Positions 1 through 7,773 of a DNA stretch of 23,844 nt are shown here, piece by piece (the first letter of the stretch is position 1; each line of letters begins with the position of its first letter). This stretch comes from an uncultured Alphaproteobacteria bacterium. Lineage in GTDB: Bacteria; Pseudomonadota; Alphaproteobacteria; Paracaedibacterales; CAIULA01. Both the position numbers and the translations under genes were made by a program. The stretch is from NCBI GenBank assembly GCA_903905285.1, contig CAIVFQ010000215.1:1-23844 (forward strand). Reading direction: 5' to 3'. Under the pieces are notes generated by a model. That model had not been told where the DNA came from and did not search any database. It worked only from the letters and a program-made list of their open reading frames with translations.

Positions 1-31
1 GGGCTTCTATCTCTTTATCTTTTTTATCCAT
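1..31 (-). CDS. possible start of a gene running off the left edge
   Basis: An ATG on the minus strand at 29-31 opens a frame reading MDKKDKEIEA up to the window edge. It lies about 75 bases downstream of mnmA on the same strand, so it could be the next gene of that series. No good Shine-Dalgarno sequence precedes it and only ten codons are visible, so it may be chance. The sequence 32-105 between it and mnmA is AT-rich; I see no convincing terminator there. Confidence 0.22.
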   Translation of the reverse strand, partial: MDKKDKEIEA

Positions 32-105
32 ACAAAACTTATGAATGATTTGAACAAAACTTTAAACACTTTTTTCTTTCCCAACCTGGGTAGTTACACA
101 AAAAC

Positions 106-1206
106 TTAAGCCTCAGCACAAATCCAACCACCGCCTAAAACGCGGTCATTATCAAAAAAAACACACGCTTGACCTGATGACACGCCATACTCTGGCGCTG
201 CAAATATCACCTGCGCCCTATGATTTTCTAAGGCTTGAATGGTGGCGGCAACAGGTTGATGGGTGGATCGTATTTTTACCTGATAGGGATAAGCCTGTTC
301 GAATAATTTTGGGTCAGCCAACCAATTCACCTCTTTAACAAACACTTTCGGCTTAGCCAATGCTTCGTACGGGCCCACGACAACCCGTTTTGCCTCTGGC
401 TCTAAACTTATCACATACAACGGTTCCGCCGCCGAAACCCCAAGCCCCCGTCGTTGACCAATGGTAAAGTTAATAATGCCCTGATGTTGGCCCAGGACAA
501 CACCTTGAAGGTCAACAATGTCTCCGGGATCAAGGGCACCTGGTTTTAATTTAGCCACCAAAGAGGCATAACCCCCGCTGGGGACAAAGCAGATATCTTG
601 GCTGTCAGGTTTCTCTGATATTGCCAATCCAAACCGGCGGGCATGGTCACGGGTTTCTGCCTTGGCCATACCGCCTAAAGGAAAACGCAAATAATCTAAT
701 TGTTCTTGGGTGGTCGCAAACAGGAAATAACTTTGATCGCGATTATGATCAACCGCACGATGCAGTTGCGCCTTATCGGAATTGGCAAAACGTTGAACGT
801 AATGCCCTGTTACCAAAGCCTCGGCCCCTAAGTCGCGCGCGGTGGTTAGCAGGTCGCGAAACTTAACCCGTTGATTACAGCGAATGCAAGGAACGGGGGT
901 TTCTCCGTGCATGTAACTTTCGACAAAGTCATCAATAACGCTCTGACGAAAGATACTTTCATAATCCAAGACATAGTGGGGAAAGTTCAAACGATCAGCG
1001 ACCGTTCGGGCATCGTAAATATCTTGCCCCGCACAACAGGCACCTTTTTTGTTGATCATCTGACCATGGTCATACAGCTGCAGCGTAATGCCCACAACCT
1101 GGTAACCAGCCTCAACCATCAATGCTGCCGCGACGGAGGAGTCAACCCCCCCCGACATTGCAACAGCCACCCGGCCCCCGGGTGAAACATTATCCAGACT
1201 TATCAT
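106..1206 (-). CDS. mnmA: tRNA-specific 2-thiouridylase MnmA
   Basis: MnmA activates U34 of tRNA-Lys, tRNA-Glu and tRNA-Gln with ATP and transfers sulfur from a persulfide, giving 2-thiouridine at the wobble position in the cytoplasm. The sequence shows the N-terminal PP-loop SGGVDSS, the [10 protein letters not shown] segment carrying the first catalytic cysteine (about residue 107), and the DSQDICFVP segment carrying the second (about residue 206). The C-terminal domain ends with VLGGGWI, as is usual. I take the ATG at 1204-1206 as the start because it overlaps the TGA of the upstream brnQ gene (ATGA), implying translational coupling; a TTG seven codons upstream is possible but lies inside brnQ. 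From this ATG the protein has 366 residues, normal for the family. All key residues are intact. Confidence 0.96.
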   Translation of the reverse strand: MISLDNVSPGGRVAVAMSGGVDSSVAAALMVEAGYQVVGITLQLYDHGQMINKKGACCAGQDIYDARTVADRLNFPHYVLDYESIFRQSVIDDFVESYMHGETPVPCIRCNQRVKFRDLLTTARDLGAEALVTGHYVQRFANSDKAQLHRAVDHNRDQSYFLFATTQEQLDYLRFPLGGMAKAETRDHARRFGLAISEKPDSQDICFVPSGGYASLVAKLKPGALDPGDIVDLQGVVLGQHQGIINFTIGQRRGLGVSAAEPLYVISLEPEAKRVVVGPYEALAKPKVFVKEVNWLADPKLFEQAYPYQVKIRSTHQPVAATIQALENHRAQVIFAAPEYGVSSGQACVFFDNDRVLGGGWICAEA

Positions 1207-2318
1207 GACGCCACTGTTTTTTGACAAAAAGATTTTCTAAGAATCTGAATAACAGCATAAACGACCAACAAGGGATAAATCCATTCCAAAATCGTTCCCA
1301 AGAATTGGCAAATGGTTTTAAACCCAAGCAAGGACATGCCAAACGTTAAAGCCAATGTTATGACGATTGATTGCGGGCGGCTCAGGCGATTTCGGCTGAT
1401 ATCTTGTTGTAAGAAATCAACAAATAAAGTGGCTAAAACTGTTGCCGTTGCCAGGCAGGAAATGGCCAACGTAAATGCCACAACCGGCATTGCATACACG
1501 CCCAAGGCTTGATTAGCAATTTCAACCAACATTGATTCGGGTGGGGTTGTTTGTAAGTGAGAGGCATATTTGGCCCCCAATAACGTAAAGCCCACATAAA
1601 CAATGCTCAACAAAAAGGCCCCAACCAAACTGGCAGAAAGGCCCCAACGGAACAGCTGAGGAACGGATGGGTTCTGTTGGCCTGCTTGTTTTAAACGCAA
1701 CTGCAGGTATTCATAAATGGTGGTCGCAAAAAAGAAGGCAGCGATTAGGTCCATGGTTTGATAGCCCTGGCTAACGCCCAACCAAAAGGATTGCGTTGAT
1801 GTCTGGGTGGACGGCATAACGTCTGGCCCATACCATAAGCCAAAGATAATCAAAAAGATGATGCTGCCCAATTTAAACGGGGTTAAGCATAGGCCGATGA
1901 TACTGACGATTTTGTTGCGTTGCCAAATTAAAGCACCCAGTAACAAACAAAAACCAAAGCTAAAGGCCCAAAAAGGTAACGACGGGCTTAGAATAGCAAG
2001 TCCGCCAAATGCCACAGTAATGCAACGTGGCATGACGCCAAAGGGGCCAATCAGCGTTAGCATTAGGAAAACAAGGGAAAAGGATACAATTGGGCCCAGG
2101 CTGGAAAAATAGGCTTTTCGATCGCCCTGGAATTGTATAATGCCCAACAACCCTAAAAATGGGACGCACACGGCTGTGACAAGCAACCCTAAGATAGCAT
2201 AGGAGTAGTGGTTTAAACTTTGAAAACCAATAAGCAAGGGGAAAACCAGGTTGCCAGACCCAAAAAACATGGAAAACATGGCAAAACCAGCTGTTAAAAC
2301 AATTTTATACGCAGACAT
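1203..2318 (-). CDS. brnQ: branched-chain amino acid transport carrier, BrnQ/LIVCS family
   Basis: This is an inner-membrane carrier that imports leucine, isoleucine and valine using the sodium or proton gradient, as known for the LIVCS family. The protein (371 residues) is hydrophobic almost throughout, with alternating membrane segments. It begins with the family-typical region containing [14 protein letters not shown] at about residues 18-31. It is shorter than the usual 420-440 residues, and the C-terminus ends directly after a membrane segment, so it may be a compact variant. The ATG at 2316-2318 is preceded by AAAGAGG at a good distance, which fixes the start. The stop overlaps the start of mnmA, so the two are probably one transcription unit. 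Uptake of branched-chain amino acids would suit a host-dependent bacterium, but that is inference. Exact substrate is not visible from sequence. Confidence 0.88.
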   Translation of the reverse strand: MSAYKIVLTAGFAMFSMFFGSGNLVFPLLIGFQSLNHYSYAILGLLVTAVCVPFLGLLGIIQFQGDRKAYFSSLGPIVSFSLVFLMLTLIGPFGVMPRCITVAFGGLAILSPSLPFWAFSFGFCLLLGALIWQRNKIVSIIGLCLTPFKLGSIIFLIIFGLWYGPDVMPSTQTSTQSFWLGVSQGYQTMDLIAAFFFATTIYEYLQLRLKQAGQQNPSVPQLFRWGLSASLVGAFLLSIVYVGFTLLGAKYASHLQTTPPESMLVEIANQALGVYAMPVVAFTLAISCLATATVLATLFVDFLQQDISRNRLSRPQSIVITLALTFGMSLLGFKTICQFLGTILEWIYPLLVVYAVIQILRKSFCQKTVAS

Positions 2319-2618
2319 ACTATACCTCTTTCATACCCTTATATATAGGGGCAGCAACCTTTGGAAGGCCAGGGAAAACTAAAAAACAATAAAAAAAGGG
2401 GGGAGGTAGTAAATAATATGGCGCTACGCGCCAATCACCATGCGAATGGAGACGATAATGTTAACTGAAAATAAATTTGTATTTTCTTTCATACTCAAAA
2501 AATAAAATTATTAGGTGCAACTGTCAATCTTTTTTTTCTGAAAGCCTTAAAAAGGGATTGAATGTTTGTTAAATAAAACAACATAATTATTCGCGTGTAT
2601 TGTTCCTTTAAATTTTTT
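2319..2618. other. divergent intergenic region between brnQ and the 2619 gene
   Basis: This 300-base stretch separates two divergent genes and must hold both promoters. For brnQ the minus strand shows a TATATA box about 25 bases upstream of the start, without a clear -35. For the plus-strand gene there is a candidate promoter (separate entry). Near the middle lies a short GC-rich palindrome, TGGCGC-TAC-GCGCCA at 2419-2433, without a following T run. Purine and pyrimidine tracts (AAAAAAAGGGGGG at about 2393, T8 at about 2529) flank it. No further gene is evident. Confidence 0.5.
2558..2587 (+). promoter_or_regulatory. candidate sigma-70 promoter for the 2619 gene
   Basis: TTGAAT at 2558-2563 and CATAAT at 2582-2587 are spaced by 18 bases, giving an expected transcript start near 2594. 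That places the ATG at 2619 about 25 bases into the transcript and argues against the GTG at 2595. The match is modest and the region is AT-rich. Confidence 0.38.
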
Positions 2619-4283
2619 ATGAAATCTGTTGTTAAAAAAGTTTTTGTCGGTCTGTGTTTCTCAATTTTATCACTGCAAGCTTCTGGGGGTGATAAGGAAA
2701 TGTTTAGTGGTTTGAGATCAGGGTTTTTGCTTTCTGCTTCCTCTGCAAAAGTTCCAGCTTCCCCACCTTCAAGTGCTTTGGCGTTGATTGGTAAAGAAAA
2801 TGCACACAAAGGAAACCTATTATCCCTTTATCAAAAAGCTGACAAAAATTCAAAGGAGAAGGAAAGAGGTTCAATTTTTGATGAAGATACGGTTAAGAAG
2901 TACTATGCCTACCTGGCGTGGCGTCAAGATTACACACATCAAAATACCCCTTTTCAGGTTGGAAGATCGTTAGATCAGCTTGATCACAAATTAAGGGAAA
3001 TTCCTTTTCTGGACGATTGTTGGGTCAGAATTTTACTTAAATCTATTGGCTTATCTGATATGAATGTTGTTGAAATGTTAAAGGGCAGCAATGAAATTCA
3101 GGGAAGCTTTCAACCTCATCGCATGTCCTGGGTGGCTGCCGGATGTAAAGGAAATATTCCGATATTTGGGTATTTTTCTATGGTCAATCCTGAGACGGGG
3201 CATGTGTCATACCGGCTTTATTCTTTGGAGGGTGACCATAATGAAGTCATACCAGTTTCAAGGAAATCCACAGATCTTAGTTTTTACGGTGTTGGTCATT
3301 TAAAATATAAATCTCCCCTTTCGGTGATAACGTCTAATGGCTTTCTTCTTGATAAAAATAGGCAACTGATTCATCAACCTGGTTTCTTCTTTTACGTATC
3401 AGCCAATGGTGATATCTGCTGTAACCTGTACGACTATGACCCTGAGCTTAAGGCAATGGCTTTATTCAGTTTGGGTGGGTATTCACCTGACGGCGACCCT
3501 GAAGGACCCAGCTTTCACCAATTTGCACACCTAATAAAAACTGCTGGTGGATATGACCGTGTTCAGGAAGAAGGGGCAGTTTTCTTGCCGCATCAATCTG
3601 GCGATGGCGTTATGACCGTTTCGCAGGCCAAGGTGTTGTTGTCCTATCTATACCAGTTGCAATTAGGATTTGAGGAAGATAAGGAAAAAGACAACGGATC
3701 AATAGGCATTGATTCTGGTGCTTTGGCTTTGGTTATTCACGAAACCGAACAAGTTATCTTTGAAGCAACTTATCCCAAAGTGAAAGCAATTATCGAGAAA
3801 GAAGTTGAGAAAGAAATGGAGGGTCGTGCTCTTGAAGAAAGCAAAGATTCAGCACCTCAGCCGGTTCATGGAAAGAAAGAAAAACACCTTAAAAAGCAAA
3901 AGGTAAAACATCCAGTTCAGAAGCCACAAGTAGATCAAAGGCAGGTTGAAGCTCTGGGCAGGGTTAAAGTGTTAGAAAGAATTAAAAGCAATTTTCTTAA
4001 GCAGGCTGCTGAAAAACGACATCTTAAAACCAGTGAAGCAGAGGAAATTTTAGATCAACTAAAAGCATCCTTAAGTAAGGCTAATATTGAACAGGTCGAC
4101 GCGTTGCGCGTGCGGGGGTCACATGCCGCAACAGCAGTTACGGCACAAGAAGGAGGATCATTTTATCTTGGCCTTGTGCAACGTCCGGAAAAACAGGGAT
4201 TCAAATCAGGAACGTTAAGGACAATTATCAAGGATTATATCGACAGATCAATTCAGGCGATTCTAGGAACGCCCCGGAAATAG
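2619..4283 (+). CDS. secreted protein of unknown function with lysine/glutamate-rich C-terminal half
   Basis: I do not recognise this protein (554 residues from the ATG). It starts with a clear Sec signal peptide: MKSVVKK, a hydrophobic core, then a likely cleavage after SLQA. Residues up to about 370 look globular and mixed in composition, with many aromatic residues and motifs such as GFFFYVSANGDICCNLYDYD. From about residue 370 the sequence becomes rich in Glu and Lys, probably helical or coiled-coil, with a Lys/Gln/Pro stretch around 420-450. The C-terminus regains a mixed composition. A GTG start at 2595 would add eight residues ahead of the signal peptide; I prefer the ATG at 2619 because it gives a canonical signal sequence, although neither has a strong ribosome binding site. 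It stands alone and converges on the gene at 4472-5020. A role at the host interface is possible but unsupported by any recognised domain. Confidence 0.75.
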   Translation: MKSVVKKVFVGLCFSILSLQASGGDKEMFSGLRSGFLLSASSAKVPASPPSSALALIGKENAHKGNLLSLYQKADKNSKEKERGSIFDEDTVKKYYAYLAWRQDYTHQNTPFQVGRSLDQLDHKLREIPFLDDCWVRILLKSIGLSDMNVVEMLKGSNEIQGSFQPHRMSWVAAGCKGNIPIFGYFSMVNPETGHVSYRLYSLEGDHNEVIPVSRKSTDLSFYGVGHLKYKSPLSVITSNGFLLDKNRQLIHQPGFFFYVSANGDICCNLYDYDPELKAMALFSLGGYSPDGDPEGPSFHQFAHLIKTAGGYDRVQEEGAVFLPHQSGDGVMTVSQAKVLLSYLYQLQLGFEEDKEKDNGSIGIDSGALALVIHETEQVIFEATYPKVKAIIEKEVEKEMEGRALEESKDSAPQPVHGKKEKHLKKQKVKHPVQKPQVDQRQVEALGRVKVLERIKSNFLKQAAEKRHLKTSEAEEILDQLKASLSKANIEQVDALRVRGSHAATAVTAQEGGSFYLGLVQRPEKQGFKSGTLRTIIKDYIDRSIQAILGTPRK

Positions 4284-4429
4284 ATCAAAGAATTTTCTTA
4301 TATAGCTGGTTCGATATGGAATGAGTACAAGAAGCCCAAGAGTCGAGGAGCTTAGTTTACCTAATGTACATGAGCACCGAAGATCTCGCCGAGCGACGCT
4401 GTAATCATTTTATAGGGGGCTAGCTACAA
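4284..4429. repeat. candidate dispersed element or structured RNA in a convergent intergenic gap
   Basis: The stretch after the stop at 4283 looks unlike its AT-rich surroundings. It is richer in G and C, holds the palindrome CTCGCCGAG near 4386-4394 next to AGATCT, and on the minus strand one frame is open for roughly 45 codons from about 4408 into the end of the neighbouring gene, without a start codon or ribosome site. Such a compact block beside a terminator hairpin is typical of dispersed intergenic repeats in host-associated alphaproteobacteria (compare the Rickettsia palindromic elements). Only one copy is visible in this window, so the repeat nature is unproven. Confidence 0.35.
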
Positions 4430-4460
4430 CCACGAGCCCTCGGTAGGCTCGTGGCTTGTT
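4430..4460. terminator. stem-loop terminator between convergent genes
   Basis: A perfect 9-bp stem, CCACGAGCC (4430-4438) and GGCTCGTGG (4446-4454), encloses the loop CTCGGTA. On the plus strand it is followed by CTTGTTACGTT, a weak T-rich tail. The position between the stop codons at 4283 (plus) and 4472 (minus) fits a terminator serving one or both genes. Confidence 0.6.
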
Positions 4461-4471
4461 ACGTTAAAATC

Positions 4472-5020
4472 TTAACGATCAAGGGTGAAAGACAGATTTT
4501 CTGTTAAAAGAGGATGCTCTGCAAGCTGTTGTATTTCTTCTGGAGTATGGGAATGATATGCCTCTGCCAACGATACAATTTTTCGTTCTTCAGGATATTT
4601 AAGCCTTAAATAAATTAATTGGTGCTCCCCTTTGAAATTGATTTTGAATTGCCCGATTCTCAAATTACCCTCTCTGGGGGCAAAATAATTAAGGACTAAA
4701 TCAAGAGCGACGACCAGAAACTCTGGTGGCATTTCTCGGTCTTCTCGCAGGGAATATGTAACACTAAGACAATTACGGTTTCCACTGGCCTCGATATCAC
4801 CATAAAGCATTGAATAATTATCAGCCACCTGAAAGAAAAACCCGCGGTACCCGTGTATAGAGCTGTAAGTGTTTCTAAGATATAACCCGAGGTTTTCGCT
4901 TCCTCCTACCATTTGGTAGTTACTTGAAACTGCCGTATAACCCCCTTCTTTTTCTTCGGCTGAGAATTCGCCACTGTTTAGAATGGCGATAAAAGAGGCA
5001 ACAATAAACTTTATCTTCAT
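4472..5020 (-). CDS. small secreted protein of unknown function, paralogue of the 5202-5918 product
   Basis: The family is not recognised. From the ATG at 5018-5020 the protein has 182 residues and a signal peptide (MKIKFIVASFIAILNSG, probable cleavage near EFSA). The start is supported by AAAGGGAA about nine bases upstream; a longer frame beginning 18 codons earlier would bury the signal peptide. The C-terminal 110 residues align by eye with the C-terminal half of the neighbouring product: GFFFQVAD against LFFWMVDA, LREDREMPPEFLVVALDLVLNYF against LERDMSEELLAGALDLAIDYF, and SLAEAYHSHTPEEIQQL against SLLETYKSYTPEQIQKL. The two genes lie in tandem on the same strand, separated by 181 bases. 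A local duplication followed by strong divergence is the simplest reading. The protein probably acts in the periplasm or outside the cell. Confidence 0.72.
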   Translation of the reverse strand: MKIKFIVASFIAILNSGEFSAEEKEGGYTAVSSNYQMVGGSENLGLYLRNTYSSIHGYRGFFFQVADNYSMLYGDIEASGNRNCLSVTYSLREDREMPPEFLVVALDLVLNYFAPREGNLRIGQFKINFKGEHQLIYLRLKYPEERKIVSLAEAYHSHTPEEIQQLAEHPLLTENLSFTLDR

Positions 5021-5201
5021 AACAAAATTCCCTTTCAAAATAAGAGACTTTCTGCATAAGTAAATTTTCGTCATGGCGAAAGAAGTAAAGCAACTGTGGC
5101 CATGATGGCAGGGGCATAATGATGACGTTAAAAAACCTATGCAGAAACTCTATTGGTTAATGCTTTATTTTAACGCCCACCAAAGAAAAAACGCAATTGG
5201 T
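5021..5201. other. intergenic gap with nested imperfect inverted repeats
   Basis: The gap between the two paralogous genes contains TTTCTGCATA at 5049-5058 and its exact complement TATGCAGAAA at 5138-5147, about 80 bases apart. Inside these are TCATGGC (about 5071) and GCCATGA (about 5098), and CGTCA against TGACG. The arms are imperfect and there is no recognisable transposase. It could be a decayed miniature element, a cruciform-forming regulatory region, or the leader of the 5020 gene. No gene is evident in it. Confidence 0.3.
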
Positions 5202-5918
5202 CTAGAGGTTAATGCTGTCGATAAGCTTTTGTATTTGTTCTGGAGTATAAGATTTATAGGTTTCAAGAAGAGAAGATCCTTCTTTATAATTCTGCCAAGT
5301 TACATAAAGGCCTGGGTGGGCCTCATCATCAAAAAGGACTGAAAGACTCTTCACATCTGCCCCGAATGCGCGTTTTGCATTTTCACGAAAGTAATCGATG
5401 GCTAAATCAAGGGCTCCCGCAAGCAATTCTTCAGACATGTCGCGCTCAAGAAAATAACGCAAAACGAGGTTATGACCTTTTCCTAGAAAAGCGTTGAGCG
5501 TACCATAGCGCTCTCCAGTTTTCGCATCTACCATCCAGAAAAACAGGTCACGACAGACGATATCGACTCCTCCTTTATAGAGGTGACAACATTTATGGGG
5601 TAGCTTGACGCCGTCATTTTTTGCTAAAAGTTTTGAATTCCGAGAAGGAGGAGATTCTGCAACCCATACTTCTTCTTTATTTTTGGCAGGACTACCTGTT
5701 AACGGTACCGTGTCCGTAGATGGGTCTGACCTTGATCTTTCTCTTTTAAAACCTCCTGAATGTTCGAACCAGGTGTCCTCATTAATAAACTGTTTTGTTA
5801 GGCATTCTCTACAGGGGCCAAACTCCTCAGGTTCGCGTGCTGCCTGAATTGGTGATACAATAATACTAGTACTTAATAAGGTAATTAAAAAAGAAACAAG
5901 GACAAACGCTCTTTGCAT
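5202..5918 (-). CDS. secreted protein of unknown function with Cys-rich middle, paralogue of the 4472-5020 product
   Basis: The family is not recognised. The 238-residue protein has an N-terminal signal peptide (MQRAFVLVSFLITLLSTSIIV, likely cleavage after PIQA). A region of low order follows, rich in Ser, Pro and charged residues (about 60-95). Cysteines occur as CRECL near residue 36, as a CC pair in KLPHKCCHLY near 108, and as VCRDL just after. From about residue 125 to the end it matches the neighbouring downstream product, ending with SYTPEQIQKLIDSI. The ATG at 5916-5918 has AAGGGAT about ten bases upstream. The signal peptide together with several cysteines suggests an exported protein stabilised by disulfides. 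A DsbA-like protein is encoded elsewhere in this window (16214-17113), but a direct link is inference only. Confidence 0.75.
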   Translation of the reverse strand: MQRAFVLVSFLITLLSTSIIVSPIQAAREPEEFGPCRECLTKQFINEDTWFEHSGGFKRERSRSDPSTDTVPLTGSPAKNKEEVWVAESPPSRNSKLLAKNDGVKLPHKCCHLYKGGVDIVCRDLFFWMVDAKTGERYGTLNAFLGKGHNLVLRYFLERDMSEELLAGALDLAIDYFRENAKRAFGADVKSLSVLFDDEAHPGLYVTWQNYKEGSSLLETYKSYTPEQIQKLIDSINL

Positions 5919-5985
5919 AGTTAATAGATCCCTTCATAAAATCACTTTTAGGTAACAGTAATTTTATAATCAAGAAGCGAAAGAT

Positions 5986-7638
5986 TTACCAGCCTCCACG
6001 ATGGTTGACGGGAAAAAAGTCGACAAAACTGTGCCAGCTCAACGTATTCAGAACCATTTTGATAGTATCTAAAAATTCATGATGGGTTGTTTTTCCAGCT
6101 ATTTCTAAGGCTTGCGTTTCGCTGTTGAATTGAATCGGCACGGTACGAACATGTGGCTCTTCTTCATTTTTGGTCACGCTCAGCTTTTGAATGTTCTCAA
6201 TTAAATTATTTTTAACGGTTGGCAAAAGGATTTCTGCAGCTTTGCGGGTTTGCCCCTCTAAATTATTAAGGATGTAGGAATAAAGTTTATTCAAAAACGT
6301 TTCGTGGTCTTCAAAATCAACATCAACTTTTAGGGCAGGAGCCTTATAATCCCCTCTAATAGCAAAGCCGGATTTTTCTAATCCTATTTTTAAAGATCCT
6401 TGCGCTTGAAATTTATCGGAATGCATGTCTTTTAGTTCCAGCATAAATCCAGATTTTATTTCACCCTTCTCTTTTAAGTTGGCCAGCAATGAATACCACA
6501 AAGGATTGGCTGCAGGATTAGAAACTGCCTTGGAATGATCTTGACTATAAGCAGCAACACTTTGGTAAAACGCGCAAAGCTTTTCTAGATAGTCTGGCCA
6601 TGCTGCGTGAGCTTGAAACGTAGACTCACAACTGGTTTTTAAATAAATTTTCTGTGGCTGGTAGTCAAATTGGGTGTCGTTTGAAAAAGAAATGGCATCG
6701 TTTTTACAGCTGTTTTTTGCCTCTACTTTAATTGTGGGAATAGTACGGGCCGCCGATTGCCAATCCACATTCTGATTAAGTTGAAGATGAGAAAGAAGCA
6801 GATTGACAAAGGTTTTCCCTTCCTCACTATCAATGCGAACTTTATAAGTTGATTGTTTCTTGCTTTTGCCGCCCAGAACGTAAGATTCCAGGAAAGGCCA
6901 CATTTTGGCTAGGGTTGGACTAAAATAAGCATTGTCGCTTTGAAGATCTAAGGTGAAAGTATAATGCTGTTTACCCTCAAACGACTCCTCGTTTATGTTT
7001 AGCTTTAAAAGACTATAATCTTGTGTGTAAAGAACCTCTTGATTAGCAGCCGTTACAATTTTCACGTTTCGACAATTTGAGTTAACGTTTATAACGTTGA
7101 CCGTGTCTTTAAAGAAGAATTTCTTTATTTTTTGCACCCAGCCAGGAGCAGGAAGCGAGATTTTAATTTTCCCTTGGTTAAGGTCGTTATGGTCAGGTGC
7201 CAGTAAATCTATTTTTTCTGCTGTTGTTTGCAAGCTTAATTCACCATCACCCACAGAGGTTATCGTTAGTTCATGCCAAAATGGGTTATAACTCAGAACC
7301 AAACGATCCGCCACACGATAGTTTAAACGAAAGGTTGGTGGCAGGGCGGATAATTGCTTTTGAATAAATTTGGAAATAAACCCAGCGTCTTTTGGCAAAT
7401 CCTCTTTCATTTTCTCAAGCGATTGATTGTTGATATCAAGTTGCGGTTTTTTAAATTCAACCTTAAACAGGTATTTAGAAATAATGATGTCCCCCAACTG
7501 TAAGGTGGGACCAGAGTAGGCGTGCAGCAAACTTATATTTTCGCGCACGTGCCTTTGAAAAAGAGTTGCTTGGTGATGCCACATTACAGCCGCAATAATA
7601 CAAAGGGCAGTGAGCAGTGTTTTTAATTTATGTCCCAC
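5986..7638 (-). CDS. membrane-anchored periplasmic protein of unknown function
   Basis: I do not assign a family. The 550-residue protein starts with a short positively charged N-terminus and one hydrophobic segment (about residues 7-22, LLTALCIIAAVMW). The remainder is soluble in character, rich in beta-type patterns, and without further membrane segments, so the bulk should lie in the periplasm. The overall look resembles AsmA-like or DUF945/DUF2125-type envelope proteins, but no diagnostic motif is visible. The start is a GTG at 7636-7638 with AAGGA about nine bases upstream; no ATG is available nearby. It is transcribed divergently from an AsmA-family gene at 7774, and the shared 135-base region could coordinate the two. 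A role in envelope biogenesis or lipid handling is inferred from this neighbour only. Confidence 0.7.
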   Translation of the reverse strand: MGHKLKTLLTALCIIAAVMWHHQATLFQRHVRENISLLHAYSGPTLQLGDIIISKYLFKVEFKKPQLDINNQSLEKMKEDLPKDAGFISKFIQKQLSALPPTFRLNYRVADRLVLSYNPFWHELTITSVGDGELSLQTTAEKIDLLAPDHNDLNQGKIKISLPAPGWVQKIKKFFFKDTVNVINVNSNCRNVKIVTAANQEVLYTQDYSLLKLNINEESFEGKQHYTFTLDLQSDNAYFSPTLAKMWPFLESYVLGGKSKKQSTYKVRIDSEEGKTFVNLLLSHLQLNQNVDWQSAARTIPTIKVEAKNSCKNDAISFSNDTQFDYQPQKIYLKTSCESTFQAHAAWPDYLEKLCAFYQSVAAYSQDHSKAVSNPAANPLWYSLLANLKEKGEIKSGFMLELKDMHSDKFQAQGSLKIGLEKSGFAIRGDYKAPALKVDVDFEDHETFLNKLYSYILNNLEGQTRKAAEILLPTVKNNLIENIQKLSVTKNEEEPHVRTVPIQFNSETQALEIAGKTTHHEFLDTIKMVLNTLSWHSFVDFFPVNHRGGW

Positions 7639-7639
7639 G

Positions 7640-7657
7640 ATCTTAAATCCTTAAGAT
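7640..7657 (-). promoter_or_regulatory. hairpin enclosing the ribosome binding site of the 5986-7638 gene
   Basis: In the sense of the minus-strand gene, ATCTTAA and TTAAGAT form a perfect 7-bp inverted repeat around the loop GGAT, just one base before the GTG start. The Shine-Dalgarno AAGGA lies partly in the loop and partly in the stem. If formed, the hairpin would hinder initiation; it is AU-rich and weak, so the effect might be mild or temperature-dependent. Confidence 0.3.
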
Positions 7658-7773
7658 AAAATGCGCTAAAATTCAGCTATCTTTTTACTATTATTGTCAT
7701 GCAAAAGTTAATAATGTACGAAGATATGAAGGTTTTATATAAATTTAGCCCAGATATTTGAAGAGAGAATAGA

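Noticed and set aside
1204..1227. TTG start for MnmA seven codons upstream
   Set aside because: The ATG overlapping the brnQ stop codon gives a standard coupling junction and a normal protein length.
2419..2433. GC-rich palindrome TGGCGC-TAC-GCGCCA as a terminator
   Set aside because: It lies between divergent genes, where no terminator is needed, and no T run follows on either strand; it is recorded only within the intergenic entry.
5139..5342. Plus-strand frame of 67 codons
   Set aside because: It overlaps the 3' end of the secreted gene at 5202-5918, has no ribosome site and no protein-like features.
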